DNA of 32,842 nucleotides, taken from a virus. Below, piece after piece: positions 12,882 through 19,019 of this stretch. The notes under the pieces are model-generated. The model was not told where the DNA came from. It saw only the letters and a list, made by a program, of their open reading frames with translations, and ran no database searches. Each line of letters opens with the position of its first letter. Positions within the stretch are counted from its first letter, which is position 1. The DNA lies in the IMG/VR virus record IMGVR_UViG_3300009068_000105, positions 1 through 32,842 of that record; one strand, given 5' to 3'. The position numbers and the translations under genes are program-made.

Positions 12882-14349
12882 GATTAATGACATTAAATCT
12901 AACCCTAATAACCCTAGAATTATTAAGGATGATAAGTTTAAGAAGTTAGTAGAAAGTATTAAATCATTCCCAGAGATGGCTAATGTTAGACCTATTGTAG
13001 TTAATAAAGATATAATTGTCTTAGGTGGCAATATGAGATTAAAGGCAATGAAGGAAGCAGGTTGGAAAGAAGCACCTATACAAATAGTAGATTGGAATGA
13101 ACAAAAACAAAAGGAATTTATAGTTAAAGATAATGTAGGATATGGCGAATGGGATTGGGATGACCTAGCTAATAATTGGGATGCACAGGAAATAACTGAT
13201 TGGGGTTTAGATATACCTAACTTTGATGTAAACAATTTAGAAGCGGAAGAAGATGAGTTTTCAGTACCAGACGGAGGTATTGAAACAGATATAGTTTTAG
13301 GGGATTTATTTGAAATAGGTGAACACAGATTGCTATGTGGGGATAGTACAGATAGCGACCAAGTGGCAAAGCTAATGAACGGACAAAAGGCAGATATGGC
13401 ACATAATGACCCACCATACGGAATGAAGAAAGAAAAAGAAGGAGTTTTAAATGATAATTTAAACTATTCAGATTTACTTGATTTTAATAGTGAATGGATT
13501 GATACACAATTTATGTATTTAAAAGATAACGGAAGTTGGTATTGTTGGGGTATTGATGAACCATTAATGGATATTTATAGCGAAATATTAAAGCCATATA
13601 TTGCAGAACAAAAGGCAACATTTAGAAACTTAATTACTTGGGATAAAGGACATGGACAAGGTCAAAATTCAGAGAATACAAGAAGCTATGCAATAGCAGA
13701 CGAAAAATGTTTATTTGTTATGATGGGAGTACAAGGATTTAATAATAATGCAGATAATTATTTTAATGGTTGGGATAGCATTGTTAATTATTTAGATGAA
13801 GAAAAAAATAAAGCAAAGTTTACTATTAAGGATTGCAAAAAACTAGCAGGTCATAGCGAAAAAAGTGGTTGTCATTGGTTTGATAAAAGTCAATGGATGA
13901 TGCCTACTAAAGAAACTTATGATAGCTGGAGAAATAATTGCATTGAAAATAATATAGACGCATTTAAAAAAGAATATGAGGAACTTAAAAAAGAATATGA
14001 GGAACTTAAAAAAGAATATTATTCTACCCGTGCCTTTTTCAATAATATACACGATAATTTTAACAATGTATGGAAATTTGATAGGCATTTAAGACAAGGA
14101 GATGAAGGTGGACACGCAACTCCTAAACCTATACCATTATGCGAACGAGCAATTAAATCAAGTTGCCCTGATGATGGATTAGTTTTAGATGTATTTTTAG
14201 GCAGTGGCTCAACAATGATAGCTTCACATCAACTTAAACGCAAATGCTATGGTATGGAATTAGACCCTAAGTATTGCCAAGTTATTGTGGATAGGATGCG
14301 TAAACTTGACCCAACATTGGAAATCAAGAAGAACGGAATACCTTTGTAA
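12841..14349 (+). CDS. ParB-like nuclease domain fused to DNA methyltransferase
   Basis: The 502-residue product starts with a ParB/sulfiredoxin-like domain (IKSNPNNPRIIKDDKF, then VVNKDIIVLGGNMRLKAMKE). This is followed by a beta-class adenine-N6-type methyltransferase: DPPYG at 190-194 and LDVFLGSGSTM near the C-terminus. Phages often place this fusion next to terminase. It likely methylates phage DNA and may mark it for packaging. A 21-bp repeat encodes a small KKEYEEL coiled insert near residues 375-393. ATG 12841 is chosen over the TTG 15 codons upstream, whose extra residues would be low-complexity lysine. Confidence 0.85.
   Translation: MTEKNATTEVKVVKINDIKSNPNNPRIIKDDKFKKLVESIKSFPEMANVRPIVVNKDIIVLGGNMRLKAMKEAGWKEAPIQIVDWNEQKQKEFIVKDNVGYGEWDWDDLANNWDAQEITDWGLDIPNFDVNNLEAEEDEFSVPDGGIETDIVLGDLFEIGEHRLLCGDSTDSDQVAKLMNGQKADMAHNDPPYGMKKEKEGVLNDNLNYSDLLDFNSEWIDTQFMYLKDNGSWYCWGIDEPLMDIYSEILKPYIAEQKATFRNLITWDKGHGQGQNSENTRSYAIADEKCLFVMMGVQGFNNNADNYFNGWDSIVNYLDEEKNKAKFTIKDCKKLAGHSEKSGCHWFDKSQWMMPTKETYDSWRNNCIENNIDAFKKEYEELKKEYEELKKEYYSTRAFFNNIHDNFNNVWKFDRHLRQGDEGGHATPKPIPLCERAIKSSCPDDGLVLDVFLGSGSTMIASHQLKRKCYGMELDPKYCQVIVDRMRKLDPTLEIKKNGIPL
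13964..14019 (+). repeat. 21-bp tandem repeat inside the ParB-methyltransferase gene
   Basis: Two perfect 21-bp copies and a 14-bp partial copy (13964-13984, 13985-14005, 14006-14019) encode LKKEYEE repeats. The unit length keeps frame, so copy-number change would lengthen or shorten a coiled insert without breaking the enzyme. Confidence 0.8.
14317..14346 (+). promoter_or_regulatory. Promoter of the terminase genes
   Basis: TTG at 14317-14319, 19 bp, then TACCTTTG at 14339-14346, matching TTG-N17-23-TAnnTTTG. It overlaps the end of the methyltransferase gene and would start transcription near 14353, about 20 bases before ATG 14374. Confidence 0.55.
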
Positions 14350-14373
14350 TAACAAAGAGATAAATAAGAACAT

Positions 14374-14736
14374 ATGGCAAACGAACAAAATTTAATACCT
14401 GTACAAAAAGGTGAGATAAGGAATCCGAATGGCAGACCTAGAAAATATGTCAGCTTACTTAAAGAACAAGGCTATAAGCTAAGCGAAATAAACGATACAA
14501 TCCAGGTAATGATGTCAATGGATGTAGCTGAATTAAAATCTGTATTTGACAATCCAAAGGCAACAATATTAGAAAAAACTATTGCCGGTGCAATGAACAA
14601 GAGCCTACAAAAAGGTAGCCTATATTCATTAGATACTTTACTTACGAGAGTTTATGGTAAGCCTAAAGAACAGATGGATATTAAAACAGATAATAAAATA
14701 GAGGTTATCTTTGTAGATGGTAAAACCATTCTTTAA
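14374..14736 (+). CDS. Terminase small subunit-like protein
   Basis: The 120-residue product has RNPNGRPRKYVSLLKEQGY near its N-terminus, the NPxGRP basic element common in small terminase and DUF5681 proteins. A helical body follows with LEKTIAGAMNKSLQKGSLYS. It directly precedes and overlaps the large terminase by one base. It is expected to recognise phage DNA and form a ring that regulates the large subunit. No clear HTH was seen, so identity rests on position and the N-terminal element. Confidence 0.7.
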   Translation: MANEQNLIPVQKGEIRNPNGRPRKYVSLLKEQGYKLSEINDTIQVMMSMDVAELKSVFDNPKATILEKTIAGAMNKSLQKGSLYSLDTLLTRVYGKPKEQMDIKTDNKIEVIFVDGKTIL

Positions 14737-15887
14737 TGCAGATATTTCTACCAACCCCACACATAAACCAACAAAAGATACTAGAATGCGACAAACGTTT
14801 TAGAGTGGTGATGTGCGGTAGAAGATTTGGCAAGTCGGAACTATCCCAGATACTTTCAGTTACATACGCGGTTAAAGGCTTTTCTGTGGCTTATATTACC
14901 CCTACTTATGGTTTGGCTAAGGTTTTCTTTGGTAAGCTAACAGATAGCCTAGAATTGCCTAAAAACAAGTCTGACCTTAAAATAGACTTTCCCAATGGCG
15001 GACAAATAGAATTCTTTACAGGTGAAAGATTAGATAACCTTAGAGGTAGAAAGTTCCACCTGGTAATAATAGATGAGGCTTCATTTATACCAGAACTTGA
15101 ATCAGGGTGGCAAAATAGTATTCGACCTACCCTAACAGATTACAAAGGCAAGGCAATATTCCTTTCAACCCCTAGAGGTAAGAACTATTTTTATAGCCTA
15201 TTTATGAAGGCAGGCGAAAATGATTGGGCTTCGTTTAAGTTTACTAGCTACGACAATCCGCACATAGACCCAATGGAAATAGATGAGGCTAGGATGCAAC
15301 TGCCAAACGTAGTGTTTGAGCAAGAGTATATGGCTAACCCTAGTGAGAATAGTGCTAACCCATTCGGTAACCAATTCATAACTAATTGCATTAAGCCTAT
15401 GAGCAACCAACCCATAGTAGCATTTGGGATTGACCTAGCAAAGTCTGTAGACCACACAGTTATAATAGGGCTTGACAATAATGGTAACGTGGCTTATTTT
15501 GACCGCTACCAAATGGATTGGCATAACACTAAGGAGAATATTAAAAGGCTACCCAGATGCCCTATATTAGTAGATAGCACCGGAGTAGGCGACCCTATCC
15601 TAGAAGATTTAAAACGAGATGGCATATCTATTGAGGGGTTAAAGTTTACAAGTTCAAGCAAGCAACAGCTAATGGAGGGTCTTTCAACTGCCATACAACA
15701 AGGCAGAATAGGATTCCCAGAGGGAGCAATAACAAATGAGTTACAAGTGTTTGAGTATCAGTTCACCGCCAATGGGGTTAAGTACTCTGCACCTAGCGGA
15801 TTTCACGATGACTGCGTTATGGCATTAGCTTTAGCCTGGAACAATTTCAATATGAAAAGGGGTAATGGTAGGTATACTTTTATGTAG
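14736..15887 (+). CDS. terL: Terminase large subunit
   Basis: The 383-residue product has the packaging ATPase Walker A CGRRFGKS (28-34), Walker B LVIIDEAS (Asp113, Glu114) and motif III FLSTPRG (about 143-149). The RNase H-like nuclease follows: GIDLAKSVDHT with Asp234, VDSTGVGDP with Asp281, and FHDDCVMALALAW with Asp359/Asp360. It is compact compared with many large terminases, with no extra linker. It pumps DNA into the prohead and cuts concatemers. Confidence 0.92.
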   Translation: MQIFLPTPHINQQKILECDKRFRVVMCGRRFGKSELSQILSVTYAVKGFSVAYITPTYGLAKVFFGKLTDSLELPKNKSDLKIDFPNGGQIEFFTGERLDNLRGRKFHLVIIDEASFIPELESGWQNSIRPTLTDYKGKAIFLSTPRGKNYFYSLFMKAGENDWASFKFTSYDNPHIDPMEIDEARMQLPNVVFEQEYMANPSENSANPFGNQFITNCIKPMSNQPIVAFGIDLAKSVDHTVIIGLDNNGNVAYFDRYQMDWHNTKENIKRLPRCPILVDSTGVGDPILEDLKRDGISIEGLKFTSSSKQQLMEGLSTAIQQGRIGFPEGAITNELQVFEYQFTANGVKYSAPSGFHDDCVMALALAWNNFNMKRGNGRYTFM

Positions 15888-15888
15888 T

Positions 15889-15921
15889 TTACCACTCATC
15901 ATTGATTATTACCACTCATCA
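15889..15921 (+). promoter_or_regulatory. Paired TACCRCTYAT boxes, copy B
   Basis: The 13-mer TTACCACTCATCA occurs at 15889-15901 and 15909-15921, 20 bp apart start to start. Box-to-box spacing equals that at 3697/3717, and the core TACCACTCAT differs from TACCGCTTAT at two positions. The downstream core begins 39 bp before the -33 TTTG. Confidence 0.65.
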
Positions 15922-15948
15922 CAAAGTCTAAAAATAGTTTATAAAATG

Positions 15949-15981
15949 TTTGGAAAGTGTATATATCTTACCCTATCTTTG
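15949..15981 (+). promoter_or_regulatory. Bacteroidetes-type promoter of the tail/structural block
   Basis: TTTG at 15949-15952, a 21-bp spacer, then TATCTTTG at 15974-15981. Transcription should start near 15988. The core TTTGGAAAGT then GTATATAT closely matches the promoter at 3755. It lies in the gap after terL and reads into the tail genes. Confidence 0.7.
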
Positions 15982-16011
15982 ATTTAACAAACAAACCCAA
16001 CTAAGTCAGGG

Positions 16012-16030
16012 GTGCGGCTGAACAACGCAC
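16012..16030 (+). promoter_or_regulatory. Leader hairpin before the 28-aa peptide gene
   Basis: GTGCG (16012-16016) and CGCAC (16026-16030) form a perfect 5-bp stem with a 9-base loop, followed by ATTTTATT and then ATG 16039. It could be a weak attenuator or an mRNA stability element of the transcript from 15949. Confidence 0.4.
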
Positions 16031-16038
16031 ATTTTATT

Positions 16039-16125
16039 ATGAAACAAGACAAACGATACAACTTAGAAGCTATTATCATTATTGTAGTAGTATTTCTTAT
16101 AACTGCATACCTAGAAAATATTTAA
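16039..16125 (+). CDS. Tiny membrane peptide (28 aa)
   Basis: ATG 16039 opens a 28-codon frame: a polar, basic start (MKQDKRYNLE) then one hydrophobic segment (AIIIIVVVFLITAY) and a short polar end. It is the first possible gene of the transcript from the 15949 promoter. A single-span peptide this small could be a regulator of membrane processes. It may also only be an open leader, so the call rests on the clean TM pattern and context. Confidence 0.45.
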   Translation: MKQDKRYNLEAIIIIVVVFLITAYLENI

Positions 16126-16130
16126 CTTAC

Positions 16131-16190
16131 TATCCCTGTTTAATTAAAAATTAATAACTGTTAGTGGGTTATCCTATGGGAGCAGGGATA
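16131..16190 (+). promoter_or_regulatory. Long-range inverted repeat in the leader between two peptide genes
   Basis: TATCCCTG (16131-16138) and CAGGGATA (16183-16190) are perfect 8-bp inverted repeats. Inside lies a second hairpin, TTAATT/AATTAA (16140-16154), and TATCC at 16170-16174 that could pair instead with the last GGATA. The end is followed by TTTTAAAA. Either a structured RNA or a terminator/attenuator is possible. Confidence 0.4.
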
Positions 16191-16206
16191 TTTTAAAACA
16201 AAACAA

Positions 16207-16323
16207 ATGAAAGAGACATTAGCAATCATTAAGTTCTTTGTAATTTCTGTACCGGTATTTTGTATAGTCTATTTAATTATGCTATCTTTATGCAAAATCA
16301 AAGACCTATGTGGGAAAAAATAA
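16207..16323 (+). CDS. Small membrane peptide (38 aa)
   Basis: ATG 16207, preceded by AAACAAA, opens a 38-codon frame: MKETLAIIKF, then a long hydrophobic stretch (FVISVPVFCIVYLIMLSLC) and a basic tail (KIKDLCGKK). It overlaps the start of the tail-chaperone gene by 34 bases in another frame. The start context matches other genes here. Function unknown. Confidence 0.5.
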   Translation: MKETLAIIKFFVISVPVFCIVYLIMLSLCKIKDLCGKK

Positions 16324-16979
16324 GTGTATGGCAGTACCAACAGATTTATACTGCACTTAACACAAAAGACAAAGAGGCAACAGACTTAGACTTACAGGTT
16401 AAGCTAGTAGCAATAGTTAACAATATGACTGAGATGCAAGTAGATAGCCTTTCCTTGGAGCAATATAAAGAACTAAGCAAGTCTATCAGTTTTCTAAACG
16501 AGCCGATTGTAGGTACTCCTAAGAAGTATATAAGCATATCTAAGGGCAAGAGGTACAAGATTAACTACAATGTGAACAAGATGCCATTCGCCAGATATAT
16601 TGAAAGCAAAGTATTTAGCGAGGACTTGTACGGAAACTTACACAAGTTAGCAGCCACAATGGTAATACCACAGAAAAGAAAGTTTGGTATCTGGTTCGAC
16701 CAACCCTACGATGCTAGCAAGCATCAAGAATATTCTAACGATATGTTAGAGGCTAAATTCACAGACGTATATCACTCGTTGGTTTTTTTTTATCAAGTAT
16801 ACAGAAATTGGATAGAAGTTTCACAGGATTATTTGGTGAACAAACTGATACAAGCGGGAACGAACCAGGACAAGGCGAGAGAGGTGGTTCAAAGTTTATG
16901 CACTATTTTGGATGGCAATATAGCGCCAAACTTATTGCCGATTACGAAAATTGCACAGTTACGCAAGGATATGATATGA
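16290..16979 (+). CDS. Tail assembly chaperone (gpG-like)
   Basis: The product (229 residues from ATG 16290; ATG 16308, MWEKISVWQYQ, is also possible) has WEKISVWQYQQIYTAL, KMPFARYIESKVF and KLAATMVIPQKRKFGIW. These segments recur in Bacteroidetes phage proteins that precede the tail genes. A T9 run at 16783-16791 permits a -1 frameshift into a second open frame, the classic arrangement of lambda G and GT chaperones. These chaperones bind the tape measure and tail tube protein during tail assembly. A TTG at 16260 in frame is a poor start. Confidence 0.65.
   Translation: MQNQRPMWEKISVWQYQQIYTALNTKDKEATDLDLQVKLVAIVNNMTEMQVDSLSLEQYKELSKSISFLNEPIVGTPKKYISISKGKRYKINYNVNKMPFARYIESKVFSEDLYGNLHKLAATMVIPQKRKFGIWFDQPYDASKHQEYSNDMLEAKFTDVYHSLVFFYQVYRNWIEVSQDYLVNKLIQAGTNQDKAREVVQSLCTILDGNIAPNLLPITKIAQLRKDMI
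16783..16791 (+). other. Predicted -1 ribosomal frameshift site (T9)
   Basis: Nine T residues include the slippery heptamer T TTT TTT in the zero frame (codons GTT TTT TTT TAT). A -1 slip continues as TTA TCA AGT into the frame ending at 17062. That second frame has a stop at 16754-16756 and no ATG or GTG before the slip site, so it depends on frameshifting for expression. Confidence 0.65.
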
Positions 16980-17062
16980 GTACAATGGAATGTTTAAATA
17001 TATTATCTTACTTAAAAGCAAAGACAGACTTTGACAATGAGCAGATAAAAAAGGTTCGTTAG
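16790..17062 (+). CDS. Tail assembly chaperone C-terminal extension (gpT-like, reached by -1 frameshift)
   Basis: From the slip site the -1 frame encodes about 90 residues: LFGEQTDTSGNEPGQGERGG, then HYFGWQYSAKLIADYENCTV and MECLNILSYLKAKTDFDNEQ. The only internal ATG (16898) would cut off the Gly-rich linker. Joined to the upstream gene it gives a product of about 257 residues, parallel to the lambda G-T fusion. A terminator follows at 17087. Confidence 0.6.
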   Translation, partial: LSSIQKLDRSFTGLFGEQTDTSGNEPGQGERGGSKFMHYFGWQYSAKLIADYENCTVTQGYDMSTMECLNILSYLKAKTDFDNEQIKKVR

Positions 17063-17086
17063 ATGTTTACATAGGTTTTGGTTTGG

Positions 17087-17126
17087 CTAGCCCTACCCCT
17101 AAAAAGGTGGGGTTAGTTATTTTTAG
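17087..17126 (+). terminator. Rho-independent terminator after the tail chaperone genes
   Basis: CTAGCCCTACC (17087-17097) pairs with GGTGGGGTTAG (17106-17116) over 11 bp with two G-U pairs and an 8-base loop, followed by TTATTTTTA. It probably lowers transcription into the next tail genes. Confidence 0.7.
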
Positions 17127-17146
17127 CCATAACCCTATTTATTGTT

Positions 17147-17815
17147 ATGAGCATTAGCAAAGCACAAGCATTGGCATTAGGTGATGGATTTCTTAACACA
17201 TTAGGTGATAAGCCTATGAGTGAAGGGCAGTTACCTGTTGTTGAACAATTACTCAAAGACTTTGGTGCTGACTTTATTAAACAAGCACAAGCAAATTTAA
17301 AAGCTAATAACTCAATAGCCGGTGGTAGCATCAATGACATTAGACTACAATTTACTAAGTTCGGTACAACCTATTCACTTTCATTAGGTTACCCTAAAAG
17401 CGAACCTGCATCTAAATACTTTGACTTTGTTAACAAAGGTGTAAAAGGAACTAAGAATGAAAAAGCAGATAGCAAAACACCTTACAAATTTAACCCATCT
17501 AAAAAAAGTGTGCCTGTTGCTCCAATAGAAAAGTGGCTTACTTATAACAAACTTAAGACTGTTAGTGTTAAGAAATATAATAAATTAGGAGTTGAACTAA
17601 AAGCAATAGATAGCAAAAAAAGTTTAGCCTATGTAGTAGCCAGGTCTATACATAGAAAAGGTATGAAGTCAACGCATTACTTTGACAACGCAGCAACGCA
17701 AACATTCGGTAAGAACTTCTACGAGGTAATGCAAACAGCATTAGGTAAAGACATTCAAATTAAAATTAGACAATTAGGTAAAGAAATAACAAATGGCAAT
17801 AACAATACAAAGTAG
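17147..17815 (+). CDS. Putative tail/neck structural protein
   Basis: A 222-residue protein with helical N-terminus (QALALGDGFLNTLGDKPMSE), then NNSIAGGSINDIRLQFTKFG, SLSLGYPKSEPASKYFDFVN, KGVKG and a C-terminal helical part. The combination of a YxFDFVNKGV region and Ala/Lys-rich ends recurs in small tail or neck proteins of Bacteroidetes phages, and position between the chaperone and baseplate genes fits. No enzyme motif. It overlaps the next gene by 23 bases. Confidence 0.55.
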   Translation: MSISKAQALALGDGFLNTLGDKPMSEGQLPVVEQLLKDFGADFIKQAQANLKANNSIAGGSINDIRLQFTKFGTTYSLSLGYPKSEPASKYFDFVNKGVKGTKNEKADSKTPYKFNPSKKSVPVAPIEKWLTYNKLKTVSVKKYNKLGVELKAIDSKKSLAYVVARSIHRKGMKSTHYFDNAATQTFGKNFYEVMQTALGKDIQIKIRQLGKEITNGNNNTK

Positions 17816-19019
17816 CCCTGCTCCTTATAGCAGTATGCACGATGATTTATGGTATGTATCAAGTTCAAACAATGTAGGTCAAACTTCGTTTAAATTTGTT
17901 TATGATGTTTATGTAAACGGAAGCCAGGTAAGTAGAACTAAGATATTCCCTGCTCCATCTGCCGAAGGTAGCTATGGGGTATTTAACCCATCACCAATAG
18001 TAAGGGCTTATGTATCTAATTACTTTGAGCCTTCTGGTAGTTATATTCTAGTTGCATCAAACGATAAAATTAAAGTAGCATCAACAATACAAATAGGCGA
18101 GGAATATGTAAGCGGTGGAAACATAATTACTAACTTAAACTTAGTTAGTAGTGCGTTAAGTGCTTATAACTATTATCAGCCATTGTTTGCAGACATTCTA
18201 TTTGTTAATAACAATACTCCTTTAGTATTATCTGATTATTATGATAATTTAATTATAACAAACTTTACAGATGATTGGCTAACAGAAAGAGATACTGATA
18301 ATATTACAATAGAGTATGGAGATAATTTCTTTGCTACATTCTTTAAAGTTACTGCCGGTACTTACTCGGCTTTTGTAGATGTAGTAAACGAATCAGGTGC
18401 GGTTCTAAGTACTGTAAGTGGTAATATTACACTAGCAGGTGAGATGAACTTATTTAATTGTCAAGCAGCGCATATAAATACCTTTGCAGGTTCAACATTA
18501 ATTACAGAGAATACTTATGGTTATAATGTATATTTAAAAAGAGGGGTAGCAACATCTAGGAAGTTAAAATTTGTTCAAAAGTGTTACCCTAAATACAAGC
18601 AGTACAATCTGCACTTTCTTAATAGGCTAGGCGGTTGGGATACTATGAAATTTGCATTAGTTAACAAAAGGTCAACAGAAGTTAAGAGAGCATCTTATAG
18701 AAGAAACGAATACCAACTATCTGGAAACCAAATGACTAACATAGATGTTTACAATAAATACAATGAATCAACATTGAACTATGCTATTCAGCATAAAGAT
18801 ATGTTTCATTTAATATCAGATTGGGTAAGTGAGCAAGACTATGAGTGGTTAGCACAATTATTTGCTAGTTCTATTACTTATATGGAGGTGCAAGGCGCAT
18901 ACTTCCCTGTAACTATTTCTAGCACAAATTACCAATACAAGACAGAAACCGCAGATAAGCTATTTAACTTTGAGATAGATATTGAGGTAGGTAAATATTT
19001 AACAAGCCAATTTAGATAA
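17793..19019 (+). CDS. Putative tail/baseplate structural protein
   Basis: The 408-residue product is beta-rich (AITIQSSPAPYSSMHDDLWY, FKFVYDVYVNG, repeated Val/Thr/Ile strands) and ends with FNFEIDIEVGKYL. It has no signal peptide. Its place between the tail chaperones and the large tail protein, with a one-base overlap at both sides of the following start, suggests a distal tail or baseplate component. Family not identified. Confidence 0.55.
   Translation: MAITIQSSPAPYSSMHDDLWYVSSSNNVGQTSFKFVYDVYVNGSQVSRTKIFPAPSAEGSYGVFNPSPIVRAYVSNYFEPSGSYILVASNDKIKVASTIQIGEEYVSGGNIITNLNLVSSALSAYNYYQPLFADILFVNNNTPLVLSDYYDNLIITNFTDDWLTERDTDNITIEYGDNFFATFFKVTAGTYSAFVDVVNESGAVLSTVSGNITLAGEMNLFNCQAAHINTFAGSTLITENTYGYNVYLKRGVATSRKLKFVQKCYPKYKQYNLHFLNRLGGWDTMKFALVNKRSTEVKRASYRRNEYQLSGNQMTNIDVYNKYNESTLNYAIQHKDMFHLISDWVSEQDYEWLAQLFASSITYMEVQGAYFPVTISSTNYQYKTETADKLFNFEIDIEVGKYLTSQFR

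Noticed and set aside
12792-13235. Minus-strand frame of 147 codons opposite the ParB-methyltransferase gene
   Set aside because: It lies wholly in a convincing + strand gene and has a Ser/Leu/Phe-rich composition of an antisense shadow.
16783-16791. The T9 run as a sequencing error joining two frames
   Set aside because: Possible but not preferred: both frames remain open and protein-like after the run, and a slippery T heptamer in a chaperone gene matches a known mechanism.
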